From Kistimonas sp964291485 (GTDB taxonomy: Bacteria > Pseudomonadota > Gammaproteobacteria > Pseudomonadales > Endozoicomonadaceae), in NCBI GenBank assembly GCA_964291485.2, contig OZ220224.1, positions 4,092,001 to 4,156,000 of the forward strand: a stretch of 64,000 nt of DNA, in the 5' to 3' direction. Numbering within the stretch: the stretch's first letter is position 1; each line of letters starts with the position of its first letter. The translations under genes and the position numbers were made by a program. This document shows positions 35,688-45,402 of the stretch, one piece after another. A model generated the notes under the pieces. It was not told the DNA's origin, did no database searches, and was given only the letters and a program-made list of their open reading frames with translations.

Positions 35688-37616
35688 TCAGTGAAAGGCG
35701 ACACGATAGACAGCAAAGCCGTCATCATTCTCATGCAGGAAGGTCATCCCATGGCGGGCATGGGCTTCAATGAAGCGCGCAGTCTTGCCCGATGGTGAGG
35801 TTTCAAAGCGCAGATCCAGCGCCGGATTTGTTATCGGCGCCAGCCGCCAGTTATGGTCTGCCGCGACGCGTACAAAACCCTGATCACGGGTTTGTCGCTC
35901 AATGTAATCCGCCAGAATATCGCGGTTTTCCTCCGGCGATACGAATATCACGGATTCTGCCCCGGTACCGGCAAACTTGCCGCCGTAAGCGCGGTAATTA
36001 TTGGCAGCTACAAGGAAGTGTTGTTCAGGGTTAACCGGCTTTCCCTGCCAGGCCAGCGCCTTGATACGTTCAGACTCAGGATGAATCACCCGACAGTGAT
36101 CGTCATAACGGGCTGGCTGCGTGATATCTATCTGATACTCGACACCTTCCATCACATCAAAATTGTGGTTGGGAAAGTGGTTGTCGATCAGCATCTGCGG
36201 TTCGCGACTCGATGGATTGATCTGATTAAACTGACCAGCCGCGCATTCCAGCCACTCTTTAAGCTCTGCGCCGGTGATTTTCAATACCACCAAGGTATTT
36301 GGAAACGGGTAAAGATCCACTGCGTTTCTGAAAGAGAGCTTTCCTTTTTCCACTTCTGTGTAGTTGGCCGGATCCCGCTGCCCGCCTGCTTTGAAAGGAG
36401 CCGACACCGCCAATATTGGCAGTGCATTCAATGCATCATCATCCCTGACGGCCCGTCGCACATAATCAATCTGGGCATCATTGACAATCTGAATGCTGGG
36501 ATCATCCTGAATCAAGGCCAGATAACTGTAGATTTCAGAGCAGGCTTCTCCGATAGGTCGTCCCACGAAAGCCCGGGTGCCTTCGTGATCCTCCGCCAGA
36601 ACCGCTACAAGTTCAGCATCCGCCTCGACCAGTGGTTTATGGTCCGGCCCTGTCAGCGGGCGCGCTTCAGAATGACTGTCTATGACGCGCCAGCCACTTG
36701 CATGCTTCTCCAGCGTCAGGTCAATCACCCCAATATGATTGCCCCAGAAGCCCGGCATCACGGCCGGCACGCCGTTAATCGTGCCACGTTCAAGGTCCAC
36801 ACCGGCATCGTTCTCAAACACAGGTCCCGGGAACACCTTGTGCGCATGCCCCATAACGATGGCATCAATACCCGGCACCTGCGACAGGCCGTTCACCGCC
36901 TGCTCAGCCATGGGTTCATGGGGTTCACTGTCAAAACCGCTATGACTGAGGGCAATGACAATATCCGCCCCTTCCACACGCATTTTTGGCACAAGCGTTG
37001 TCGCTGCCTCGACAATATCCTGCGCCGTCACCACGCCTTCCAGATGTTCACGGTCCCAACGCATAATCTGGGGCGGCAGGAAACCAATAAATCCCACGTT
37101 GAGTGACTGCCGGTTACCGGCAGTATCAGTAAACACGCAGGGTTTAATCAGGTAGGGTTCGAAGACGTGGTCGCCAGTCGATGCATCCAACACATTGGCG
37201 GAAATAGCAGGAAACCCGGCGCCTTGAAGCGCCTTCCTGAGATAATCCAGTCCATAGTTGAAATCATGGTTGCCGAGATTGGCAACGTCATACCCCATCA
37301 GGTTCATGACCTTGTAGGCAGGATGCACCCAACCTTCTTCCCCGGACCGGCTGACGGCATAGTCACCCATAGGCGATCCCTGGAGCAGATCACCGTTATC
37401 AACCAGCAGGCTGTTAGCCACTTCGTCACGGGCCTGACGGATCAGCGTTGCGCCGCGCACCAGACCATATTGATCCGTAGGACGATCCTTGTAGTAATCG
37501 AAATCCATGATATTGACATGAAGATCGGTCGTTTCCAGCACGCGGAGCTGGAGCGTGGCTGCCTGTGCAGTCATTAACAGTAATCCTGTTACCAGCAGAA
37601 TCAGGGTTCTCAGCAT
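35688..37616 (-). CDS. cpdB: 2',3'-cyclic-nucleotide 2'-phosphodiesterase / 3'-nucleotidase
   Basis: Periplasmic bifunctional enzyme that hydrolyses 2',3'-cyclic nucleotides and 3'-nucleotides to nucleosides for uptake; 642 residues, normal length. Signal peptide LILLVTGLLLMTAQA. The metallophosphatase core shows TTDLHVNIMDFDYYKD, DNGDLLQG, NLGNHDFNYG, ALSHSGFDSEP and MGHAHKVFPGP, all with metal ligands. The 5'-nucleotidase C-domain has DLYPFPNTLVVLKITG and ANNYRAYGG. TAGGGGTAGGCGTT precedes the ATG. Single gene. Confidence 0.94.
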   Translation of the reverse strand: MLRTLILLVTGLLLMTAQAATLQLRVLETTDLHVNIMDFDYYKDRPTDQYGLVRGATLIRQARDEVANSLLVDNGDLLQGSPMGDYAVSRSGEEGWVHPAYKVMNLMGYDVANLGNHDFNYGLDYLRKALQGAGFPAISANVLDASTGDHVFEPYLIKPCVFTDTAGNRQSLNVGFIGFLPPQIMRWDREHLEGVVTAQDIVEAATTLVPKMRVEGADIVIALSHSGFDSEPHEPMAEQAVNGLSQVPGIDAIVMGHAHKVFPGPVFENDAGVDLERGTINGVPAVMPGFWGNHIGVIDLTLEKHASGWRVIDSHSEARPLTGPDHKPLVEADAELVAVLAEDHEGTRAFVGRPIGEACSEIYSYLALIQDDPSIQIVNDAQIDYVRRAVRDDDALNALPILAVSAPFKAGGQRDPANYTEVEKGKLSFRNAVDLYPFPNTLVVLKITGAELKEWLECAAGQFNQINPSSREPQMLIDNHFPNHNFDVMEGVEYQIDITQPARYDDHCRVIHPESERIKALAWQGKPVNPEQHFLVAANNYRAYGGKFAGTGAESVIFVSPEENRDILADYIERQTRDQGFVRVAADHNWRLAPITNPALDLRFETSPSGKTARFIEAHARHGMTFLHENDDGFAVYRVAFH

Positions 37617-37789
37617 AACGCCTACCCCTATTAGGGTATATGTCGAAAAGACTGCGAGAAACTATAGCAATGACTTGTGACAACGGGATTTCCCATTAGA
37701 AACAGCGAAGTATGCTCACGTAGTAAAGCAGGAATGAGATGATCGGATCTTCTCACTGAAAGACAATGAAAGAGCCCCGTGACAGCAGC

Positions 37790-38476
37790 CTAGAATGCGT
37801 CGAGAAACAACCAGGTTGAATCTGATAAATCTTCATCATAGGCTTTTCCCGGCCCACATTTGTTTGAGTAGTAGGGGTGATGTGGATAGAACGTCTTGTA
37901 ATACCTTACCGCATGCTCTTTTGCCAGATGATCAGGAACCCCCACAAGTTTTGCTGCCCGATAATTTCTCTGCACAGCCTGACAATCGGTTTTATGTTCA
38001 TCATATTCCCCTCTGGCATGCATGGATTCATGGGTCAATATATGCAGGCTGAACAGCTGTTTTTGGGTAATATTTTCAGGATGATCAAGATACTCCATGA
38101 ATTGAGCACACCAGCCATACTGAAAGACGATTTCACCGGTTATGATGTTAGCGTGCCCCGCCATTCTCACATCGTTATCGAAAATGGCATCAAATGCTGT
38201 ATTACAATGCACGTCTGCACGTCGTTCCGCCAGGATTGTGGCCTTTTCAGATAAAAACTGTTCAAAACGCCATGCCTTGAAGGGAACCCACCCTGCAGCG
38301 ACAGCCAGACCGATCATGGCTGCAATATAACCCAGATCAAAACCATCATACCCCTTGACCCGGTTTGTGGGCTTTTTGATACCGCGCCATGCCATCCATA
38401 AAAAGAAAATTGATAATGCAATCAAAAACATAGCGATATTTACGGTCTGATTGGAAGATACTTTTTTAATCGACAA
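37790..38476 (-). CDS. Membrane protein with HExxH metalloprotease-like motif
   Basis: A 228-residue protein with two N-terminal membrane helices (about 13-30 and 48-64). The C-terminal domain contains LHILTHESMHARGEYDE: a zincin-like H149-E-S-M-H153 with acidic residues (E160, D164) that could supply the third ligand. Several Cys (C91, C123, C165, C207) could pair if that domain is outside. The frame starts at a TTG with no ribosome site; ATG 38431 within the first helix is an alternative. Family not recognised. A peptidase role is inferred from the motif alone. Confidence 0.6.
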   Translation of the reverse strand: MSIKKVSSNQTVNIAMFLIALSIFFLWMAWRGIKKPTNRVKGYDGFDLGYIAAMIGLAVAAGWVPFKAWRFEQFLSEKATILAERRADVHCNTAFDAIFDNDVRMAGHANIITGEIVFQYGWCAQFMEYLDHPENITQKQLFSLHILTHESMHARGEYDEHKTDCQAVQRNYRAAKLVGVPDHLAKEHAVRYYKTFYPHHPYYSNKCGPGKAYDEDLSDSTWLFLDAF

Positions 38477-38689
38477 ATACGTTGTTTAATTTAAATCCGT
38501 TTGTAAACACGACATAAAAGCCATCCGGAAAGACGATTGATTCAAAGGGATGTTAATGACTTTTCCTACCTTGAACTACCCGGGTGATTGGATGATTAAC
38601 CGCAGACATGACAGATGGGACAAACAGGTCAGCACCTCCAAATAAAAGTGTGAGAACGCAAAGAGTTAAATTTAAAACCTTTTTCAGGA

Positions 38690-38714
38690 AAGGGGGACAG
38701 CAAGAACTGCCCCC
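38690..38714 (-). terminator. Terminator after hemopexin phosphodiesterase gene
   Basis: On the minus strand ggggg-cag, loop ttcttg, ctg-t-ccccc with one bulged base, then ttt. It lies 8 bp after the stop codon. Confidence 0.55.
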
Positions 38715-38721
38715 TATCCCA

Positions 38722-40854
38722 TTACTGCTGCAGTATCAGCGAGATATTATCCGCATAGCCATCACTGCTCCCCCAGCTGTCATCAAACTGGACGGTCACA
38801 TCAATGGTCTGTGTCGCTGTTGGCACCTGACCTGAAGCTTCGCGATAGACAAAGCCTGTCGCACTGCCTCGATCCGATTCCGTCACCGGTCCGATCGCCA
38901 CACTGCGTTGACCAAAATACCAGTCACTCAAACCAGACCAGCTATCACTGGTGATTTGCTTGGGATATCCGGCATCCACTTTGTTGAGGGCATGGTCAAA
39001 CCGGACATACTCGCCTTCCTTGAACAGGTAGGATTTGAACAGATCTTTCCGGAATGCCGCATCGACATGGCTCGGCCAGACCTGCATTCCCGGCCAGGTG
39101 GTATCGGATATCAGCATCGGATACCCCACATCCACCTTGCCACTGCTGAGGTTGTAGCGGATGTACTCAGCCCCTTTGAAGAAGTAGGCATTGCCATTGC
39201 TCCAGTTGATCGCGGCATCAATATCCCGCGCGCCCCCCTGGAACTTCGCCAGTTCCGGCCATTGCTCAGCGATCTTCATGGGATAACCGTCATCGGCGCG
39301 ATCCGCTTCAATGTCATAACGGATATATTCGTCATCCTTGAAGAAGTAAGCCTTGCCATTACCCCAATTGATTACCGCATCAATATCACTGGCGCCGCCG
39401 GTGAATTGATCCAGCCCCGGCCAGCCGCCTGCAATGGAAACCGGGTAACCGCCGTCAACACGATCATTGCCCAGGTCAAAACGGTAATACTGGCTGCCGC
39501 GGAAGAAATAGACTTTGCCGTTGTCCCACTTTGTGGCGGCCATGCCGGCATCATCATTGAAACGAACAGTGACAGAGGCCTTGTCATCATCCTGCGCATA
39601 GCCACCCAGCCAGGCAGAGAGGTTGTAGGTGGTTGGCTGCGACAGATCCAGATGCGACACATCAATGCGTTGCGTCATGGCCGACTTCTGCTTGGTACCA
39701 CCGGCGAAGAAGACCTTGCCGCCATTGGGTACGCTGCCAGCGCCAGGAAAACCACCGGGTGCGCCATATTGTATCGGCACTGCACCGCCGCCTTCCAGCC
39801 AACCGGAGGTAGAACCTTCATAGCCATACCTGATGTAGCCGCGGTCATGCTCGGCATTGCCATTGACGATCAGCTCTGCCCCCATCATTGCCGGCTGAGC
39901 AGCCTGTGAACGCAGGACAGAATGCCCATCCAGGCCCTGGCTCTGCCAGGCCATTCCCAAGTGATCAAGGATAGAAGGCACCACATCAACGGGGGCAGCG
40001 TCGGCACGAATACCACCGGTCAGGTGTGAAACGGCATCACCACTGGCAATAAACCAGCTGTTCCGATGTTCCGGACGATTCTCGCCATGCTGGCCATTGG
40101 CGGTGCCACCATGATCCGGTACGGCAATCACCAGCCAGTCTTCATTCGCATAACCCGGACGGGATTCCATGGCGTTCAGAATGTCACCCAACTGCCGGTC
40201 GGCCTTTTCAATCGAATCGCGGTATTCGGGCACATCAATACTGAAACCATGCGCATGGCCTACCGCATCAACCATGGAGAAATACTGAAACAGAACATCC
40301 ACATCCGTATTGTTCAGCAGCTCTATGGTCTTGGCGACGGTCGTGTCATCTTCATATTTCCCGTAATACCAGTAGTGGTCTTCATCGGCACCGGTCGGCA
40401 TCCTCATATGAATGCCATCCCAGGACGTCACCCTCGCGGTATGAAGAGAGGGATTCTGCTGTTCAACGAGGCTGAACAGGTCAGGAATATTCCCCAGCCT
40501 TGATCCCGTGAACGAGTTGTTGGTAATGCCATGGCGATCCCGCCAGACACCGTAGAGAACCGTCGCCCAGCAAGGCGCACTCCAGGTTGTGTCTTCCGCC
40601 TGCATCGGGCTGAAGAATCCCTGGCTGACCAGCCGGTCCAGGTTCGGCGTATTGGCCTGCTGCAGAGAATCAGGGCGTAAGCCGTCGATACCGATCAACA
40701 GAACCTTTTTCTTTTTCTGAACAGTGATGCCGCTACCGGGTTCTGCACTACTGGCATAGCCCGCCAGAGGCAGTGCTACCGTGTTGGCAGCGAGCAATGA
40801 GGAAAGGGTCAGCGCAGGCAGTGACCGCCTGAACCGGTGATTGATCTTGTCCAT
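38722..40854 (-). CDS. Secreted phosphodiesterase/alkaline phosphatase-fold enzyme with hemopexin propeller
   Basis: A 710-residue exported protein. Residues about 48-320 are a type I phosphodiesterase/nucleotide pyrophosphatase domain: LIGIDGLRPDS (metal Asp), TTWSAPCWAT (nucleophile Thr about 89-90), DAVGHAHG and VPDHGG (metal ligands). Residues about 325-436 begin a jelly-roll binding domain. Four hemopexin repeats follow (about 440-645), each with YFFKxxEYIRYD and DxGYPMxI patterns. After them the jelly-roll resumes (ATGFVYREASGQVP, SSDGYADNISLIL). The propeller is thus inserted within the binding domain. Hemopexin repeats bind heme, metals or matrix proteins; the enzyme may act on host nucleotides or phospholipids. 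Signal peptide about 12-35. Single gene divergent from rarD. Confidence 0.87.
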   Translation of the reverse strand: MDKINHRFRRSLPALTLSSLLAANTVALPLAGYASSAEPGSGITVQKKKKVLLIGIDGLRPDSLQQANTPNLDRLVSQGFFSPMQAEDTTWSAPCWATVLYGVWRDRHGITNNSFTGSRLGNIPDLFSLVEQQNPSLHTARVTSWDGIHMRMPTGADEDHYWYYGKYEDDTTVAKTIELLNNTDVDVLFQYFSMVDAVGHAHGFSIDVPEYRDSIEKADRQLGDILNAMESRPGYANEDWLVIAVPDHGGTANGQHGENRPEHRNSWFIASGDAVSHLTGGIRADAAPVDVVPSILDHLGMAWQSQGLDGHSVLRSQAAQPAMMGAELIVNGNAEHDRGYIRYGYEGSTSGWLEGGGAVPIQYGAPGGFPGAGSVPNGGKVFFAGGTKQKSAMTQRIDVSHLDLSQPTTYNLSAWLGGYAQDDDKASVTVRFNDDAGMAATKWDNGKVYFFRGSQYYRFDLGNDRVDGGYPVSIAGGWPGLDQFTGGASDIDAVINWGNGKAYFFKDDEYIRYDIEADRADDGYPMKIAEQWPELAKFQGGARDIDAAINWSNGNAYFFKGAEYIRYNLSSGKVDVGYPMLISDTTWPGMQVWPSHVDAAFRKDLFKSYLFKEGEYVRFDHALNKVDAGYPKQITSDSWSGLSDWYFGQRSVAIGPVTESDRGSATGFVYREASGQVPTATQTIDVTVQFDDSWGSSDGYADNISLILQQ

Positions 40855-41179
40855 TGTGGCTCCCTAACTGTTGTTGTTTTTATCCGGCACTGAAGTCCGG
40901 ACGAGACTTCAGTGTGAGAGCAGGCTGTGACAGTGCCATGAAGTTAATATGAATGTCCAGCGTCGTACATTAATCCCGTGAAATAGCGTATTGGAAGCCT
41001 CTGCTACAACTACTGATTCTCCCCAAAGGCGACATGGTAGACACTGCATCGGTATCCCCCTGAATCAACATCAAAAACAGCTTGAAACGCATTGACGTAT
41101 TCAGGGATGCCCTGTTTCCAAACGCACAGGCCACTATCATGACAAGCCGGCCTGTGCGGCAATGGCTCAAATCAAAACG
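40855..41179. other. Divergent intergenic region, phosphodiesterase / rarD
   Basis: About 325 bp that must hold both promoters. No operator-like repeat or small gene recognised. Confidence 0.45.
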
Positions 41180-42076
41180 ATGAAACAATCCACTATGGCT
41201 GGCCCATTACTGGCCGCATCCGCTTTTGTACTGTGGGGGCTGACACCACTGTACTATCGACTGGTGCCGGGTGCTGATGTTTATGAAATGTTGGCCCAGC
41301 GACTGATATGGTCCGTACCAACACTGCTGTTGGTGATGCTGATCATTGGGCGCCGTGTTGATTGGCGAACGGTCTTGTCGGATCGTCGCTCGATGTTGCT
41401 CTGCCTGCTGGCAGGCCTGTTCATGTGCCTGTCCTGGTACTGTTTTATCTATGCCATGACCCATGGTCAGGTACTCGCCGCCAGCCTGGGCTTTTTTATC
41501 AACCCGTTGTGTTCCATTGCGCTGGGTGTCCTGTTTCTGAATGAACGCCTGAACCGTGCACAGGCTGCAGCGGTCGTCTTAGGCATCCTCGGTGTTGGCT
41601 GGCAGGTCTGGCACTACGGCGAGCTGCCCTGGCTGGCGCTGGGCATGGGCGTTGCGTTTGGATTCTACGGCATGATCAAGAAGTACATCGCCTTTGATTC
41701 ACTGACGTCCATTCTTATGGAAGCCGTCCTGCTGACCCCCTTTGCCCTTGCATACCTGTTCTGGCGCTTTTACGACGGTACAAGTGTGTTCTTTGAAGCC
41801 AGCGGCAATGTTCAGCTTCTGTATATCCTCTCAGCACCGGTGACACTGCTGCCGATTGGCCTGTTTACCCTGGCCGTACGTCGTACGTCACTGACAGTGG
41901 TCGGCCTGATTCAATACATCGAACCCAGCCTGCAGTTCTTTCTGGCCATCGCACTGTTCGGTGAAGTGTTTGACAGCGTCAAGGCCGTCAGTTTCGGGCT
42001 TATCTGGGCAGGGCTGATACTCTGCTGCCTGCAGAGCGCCTATAACCATTACCATCCCAGGCGACGTGCCTACTGA
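41180..42076 (+). CDS. rarD: EamA-family permease RarD
   Basis: A 298-residue inner-membrane protein with ten helices of the drug/metabolite transporter superfamily, RarD type. Signatures: SAFVLWGLTPLYYRL, EMLAQRLIWSVP, WYCFIYAMTHGQVLAASLGFFINPL, and QYIEPSLQFFLAI. RarD was named for chloramphenicol sensitivity, but its natural substrate is unknown. Three in-frame ATGs (41162, 41180, 41195) lie close together and none has a clear ribosome site. I use 41180, which best matches the family N-terminus. It shares a terminator with the convergent FGGY kinase. Confidence 0.9.
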   Translation: MKQSTMAGPLLAASAFVLWGLTPLYYRLVPGADVYEMLAQRLIWSVPTLLLVMLIIGRRVDWRTVLSDRRSMLLCLLAGLFMCLSWYCFIYAMTHGQVLAASLGFFINPLCSIALGVLFLNERLNRAQAAAVVLGILGVGWQVWHYGELPWLALGMGVAFGFYGMIKKYIAFDSLTSILMEAVLLTPFALAYLFWRFYDGTSVFFEASGNVQLLYILSAPVTLLPIGLFTLAVRRTSLTVVGLIQYIEPSLQFFLAIALFGEVFDSVKAVSFGLIWAGLILCCLQSAYNHYHPRRRAY

Positions 42077-42082
42077 CAACAG

Positions 42083-42112
42083 CAGGGTACCCATATCACT
42101 CCGGGTACCCTG
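42083..42112. terminator. Terminator between rarD and FGGY kinase
   Basis: A perfect 10-bp stem cagggtaccc / gggtaccctg with a 10-nt loop containing the kinase stop codon. It can end both convergent units. Confidence 0.7.
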
Positions 42113-43649
42113 TAATTTCACGAATCTTGCGATACAACGGCTGCATCTGTTTATACATTTTCAGGTACACCTCGTTATAAAGACGATCATACAACAAGGT
42201 GTTGGCAGGATCCGGCTGGAACACACGACAAGGGCGTGTCATGTTGGTAATCGCTGTGCGGTAATCCGGGTAAAGCCCGAGTCCAACGGCAGCGTTGATG
42301 GCGGCCCCCAAACCGGACGTTTCGTAAGTATGCGGACGTTCCACGGGCAAGCCGAAAATATCGGCGGTCAGCTGCATGGCGCCATCGCTTTGTGATCCCC
42401 CTCCGGAAACCACCAGCCGGCCAATAGGATGACCACTGCGTTTCTCCAGGGTATCCCGTCCTTCACGAAGGGCATAGGCCAACCCCTCGACAATCGCTCG
42501 ATACACGTGAGCACGTGTATGCACATCACCAAAACCGATAATACTGCCCTTTGCCTCAAGGTTCTTGAGACCGGGTGACCAGTAAGGCTGTAACATTAAC
42601 CCCATCGCTCCCGGCGGCGCATCGTCGAGCAGCCCTTCAAACAATTCTTCTGGCACAACACCGCGTTGTTCGGCCTGTTCCAGCTCAGGGTGCCCAAACT
42701 GCTGTTTGAACCAGCTCACCATCCAGTAGCCACGGTAAACCATAAACTCGGCGTTGTAGGCATCAGGAATAGCAGCAGCAAACGGAGGGATCAGAAACTG
42801 TGGTTCAACGTATTTGTAGTTGACCGTATTAATGGTGGCCGTCGTTCCATAGCTGAGACAGCCCGTGCCGGCATCCGCACAGCCGGAACCAATTACTTCA
42901 CAGGCTTTGTCCGCCGCAGCAGCAATGACGGGCAAACCTTCAGGAATGCCTGTGAACTCCGAGGCCGCTTTCGTGACATGCCCCAGCAGCTCGCCGGGCT
43001 TGACCAACTCGGGCAGTTGTTTCCTTCGAATCCCCGTACAGCGCCATTTCCAGTCAAGCGGCCGAGCCCACTGCTGTCGTTTGTAGTCAAACGGGATGTA
43101 GCCGACCTGGCACCCGGTGGAATCCTTGAATTCACCGGTCAGCTTCCAGGTGTGCCAGCCAGAGAGAAGAAGATATTTATGGGTATTGTTCCAGAGTTCT
43201 GCCTGATTCTGTGCCAGCCAGCGGGCCTGGCATTTACTGCGAAAGTAATCCAGTGTTTCCCTGAGCCCGGTGACAGCCGCAATCAGGTCCCATCCGCCAC
43301 CAATAGCATCGTCGGTGCTCGCACGTCGCTGGTCCAGCCACAGGATAGCCGGCCGCAATGCCCTCCCCTGCTTATCCACACAAACGACCGTGCCCCGCTG
43401 TGTCGTTACAGATACACCACTGACCGCGCTGGCTGGAATGTCTGATTCCCGCCAGAGTTCACGGCAGGCACGGCCCACCGCCTGCCAATAATAATCCGGA
43501 TCCTGCTCCGCCCAGCCGGGATTCGGTGAAAAATAAGGATTCAGTTCAACCCGCGATTTGCCTACCAGTTCCCCCTGCAGGTCAAACAACAAGGCCCGTA
43601 CACTCTGGGTACCGTTATCGATAGCCAGCAAGTACTTTTCCTGCGACAT
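42096..43649 (-). CDS. FGGY-family carbohydrate/polyol kinase
   Basis: ATP-dependent sugar or polyol kinase, 517 residues, two FGGY domains: AIDNGTQSVRALLFD (phosphate 1), WLDQRR, SYGTTATINT, YRAIVEGLAYALREG, and VSGGGSQSDGAMQLTADIFG. The catalytic Asp probably lies in AAAADKACEVIG. The frame opens at 43676, but the ATG at 43649 follows GCAGGAGTAACCGG. It is the last gene of a minus-strand operon after an alkyl-DHAP-synthase-like protein and a glycerol-3-phosphate dehydrogenase. A glycerol or dihydroxyacetone substrate is therefore plausible, but it is not classical GlpK. Confidence 0.88.
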   Translation of the reverse strand: MSQEKYLLAIDNGTQSVRALLFDLQGELVGKSRVELNPYFSPNPGWAEQDPDYYWQAVGRACRELWRESDIPASAVSGVSVTTQRGTVVCVDKQGRALRPAILWLDQRRASTDDAIGGGWDLIAAVTGLRETLDYFRSKCQARWLAQNQAELWNNTHKYLLLSGWHTWKLTGEFKDSTGCQVGYIPFDYKRQQWARPLDWKWRCTGIRRKQLPELVKPGELLGHVTKAASEFTGIPEGLPVIAAAADKACEVIGSGCADAGTGCLSYGTTATINTVNYKYVEPQFLIPPFAAAIPDAYNAEFMVYRGYWMVSWFKQQFGHPELEQAEQRGVVPEELFEGLLDDAPPGAMGLMLQPYWSPGLKNLEAKGSIIGFGDVHTRAHVYRAIVEGLAYALREGRDTLEKRSGHPIGRLVVSGGGSQSDGAMQLTADIFGLPVERPHTYETSGLGAAINAAVGLGLYPDYRTAITNMTRPCRVFQPDPANTLLYDRLYNEVYLKMYKQMQPLYRKIREITGYPE

Positions 43650-43732
43650 CCGGTTACTCCTGCGGCAGGCCTGCAACCGCGACCTGCTCTGTTATTCTTT
43701 TTTCGTGCTATCAGCAACAAAACAACAATGAG

Positions 43733-45346
43733 TTATGAGGCAATGGAATACGCCTTGCGCCACAGTGACTGGTAACGCCCAACCTCCTGAATCCATCGCT
43801 CGGCGTCCCAACCCGCTTCTTCCTGCATGATGGCACGGATACGTCGCAGCTCTCCCTGGCCGCCGTTTTCAAGCAGATTGCCAACACGCGTCCGACGTAA
43901 CAGCAAATCATCCAGATGCACCACCTGCTCATGACGGGCGGCCCAACGCAGTTCTCCCCATAAGCAGTCGGTATTGGCAACAGTTGTCCATTCTGAAGCC
44001 TGTATATCCTTAACCACATTCTCCGTCGCAAAACCAAAACGGCCCTCCAGACGACGAAGAACGTTTTCTGAATCACGCTTTAGCCCGGACACTGTTTGTG
44101 TTGCATCTGATGAGGAGAAAATGGGTGCCTGTGGACTGAAACCATCTGCCCCGGTGATATAGCGGCGAATGCTGGCCATGACTTCGAGCGCAATCAGGCG
44201 GAATGTCGTCAGTTTGCCGCCACAGACAGTAATCAAACCCTGATCATCCCAGATGGCATGCTCACGCTTTTCTTTCGAGGGGTCCACATCTTTGCCACTG
44301 CTGATCACCGGACGAACGCCTGTCCAGGTGGAAATCACATCCGCTCTGGCAATTACCGCGCCGGGAAACTGATGGTTAGTTGCCTCCAGCAGGTAATTAA
44401 CTTCTTCCTCACTGATACCCGGTTCTTCATCCAGCGATTCCGGGTAATCCAGATCCGTGGTACCGATCACTGTGTGTCCTTCCCACGGGAAAATAAACAC
44501 GGGTCGTTTATCCGCAGGATGCATGAAACAACAGACTTGTGCCACTGGCAGGCGCCAGGAAGGGACGACCAGATGGCTGCCGCGCAATGGACGCACAACC
44601 GCCGACTGTCCCACTTCCTTGCGTAGAGTATCGGTCCAGACGCCTGTCGCATTGACCACCACACGCGCTTTCAGGGCAACCGTTTCACCGGTCAATTCAT
44701 CCACAGCATTGACGCCAGAAACGCGACCGTCCTGCTTAAGGAGAGAATCGACACGACAATAGTTCAGAGCCTCGGCAGTCGTTTTGTGCAGGGCTTCATA
44801 CAGCACACGAAGTACCAGCCGAGCGTCGTCAACGATAGCGTCATGAAAGCAGGTACCGCCTTTGAGCCCCTCTTCACGAATACCTGGCGTAATCTGGGTA
44901 CTCAGTTTGTCAGCAGAATAAAAACGATGACTGCGTTTTCCCGCCAGCGCACCGTAGACATTCATCACTGCGGAAAATGCCAGCGGCCCGGGAAACCCAC
45001 CCTTGTAATGGGTCATGGTGAATTCACTGCGTTCCACCAGCCCCGGCGCTTCATTCAGCAGTCTTTCGCGTTCCCGCACCGAATCATGGGTGAGTTTCAG
45101 CTGTCCCTGGGCGATATAGCGCAGGCCGCCATGCACCATCTTGGAGGAACGGCTCGACGTCCCCCAGGCAAAATCCTTCTGCTCCAGCAACAGGCAACGC
45201 AGACCGCAGCGGGCCGCCTCTCGCAAAATACCGGCGCCGGTAATACCGCCACCCACCACAATCAGATCCCATTCATCGGCTGTCCGAAGTGCAGCCAGTA
45301 TCTCGTCCCGCGATCCCCCCAGCGGTCCCCGGTTCGCTTCACTCAT
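43733..45346 (-). CDS. FAD-dependent glycerol-3-phosphate dehydrogenase
   Basis: A 537-residue GlpD/GlpA-type flavoprotein oxidising sn-glycerol-3-phosphate to dihydroxyacetone phosphate and passing electrons to quinone. The FAD motif VVGGGITGAGILREAARCG lies at about 32-50, followed by EQKDFAWGTSSRSSKMVHGGLRY, RPLRGSHLVVP, and FPWEGHTVIGTTD. The C-terminal helical domain holds CGGKLTTFRL. It lies 56 bp downstream of the alkyl-DHAP-synthase-like gene and 83 bp upstream of the kinase, so it probably supplies DHAP in that pathway. RBS AGAGGCAGGCCAC. Confidence 0.93.
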   Translation of the reverse strand: MSEANRGPLGGSRDEILAALRTADEWDLIVVGGGITGAGILREAARCGLRCLLLEQKDFAWGTSSRSSKMVHGGLRYIAQGQLKLTHDSVRERERLLNEAPGLVERSEFTMTHYKGGFPGPLAFSAVMNVYGALAGKRSHRFYSADKLSTQITPGIREEGLKGGTCFHDAIVDDARLVLRVLYEALHKTTAEALNYCRVDSLLKQDGRVSGVNAVDELTGETVALKARVVVNATGVWTDTLRKEVGQSAVVRPLRGSHLVVPSWRLPVAQVCCFMHPADKRPVFIFPWEGHTVIGTTDLDYPESLDEEPGISEEEVNYLLEATNHQFPGAVIARADVISTWTGVRPVISSGKDVDPSKEKREHAIWDDQGLITVCGGKLTTFRLIALEVMASIRRYITGADGFSPQAPIFSSSDATQTVSGLKRDSENVLRRLEGRFGFATENVVKDIQASEWTTVANTDCLWGELRWAARHEQVVHLDDLLLRRTRVGNLLENGGQGELRRIRAIMQEEAGWDAERWIQEVGRYQSLWRKAYSIAS

Positions 45347-45402
45347 GTGGCCTGCCTCTTTTGTCAGACTTCTTGATTATCCGATCATGCTCAGATGACC
45401 GA

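Noticed and set aside
35853..37106. 417-codon frame antisense to cpdB
   Set aside because: Entirely inside cpdB on the other strand; no independent start signal.
38908..39909. 333-codon frame antisense to the hemopexin repeats
   Set aside because: Its repeat-like look comes from the hemopexin repeats on the other strand.
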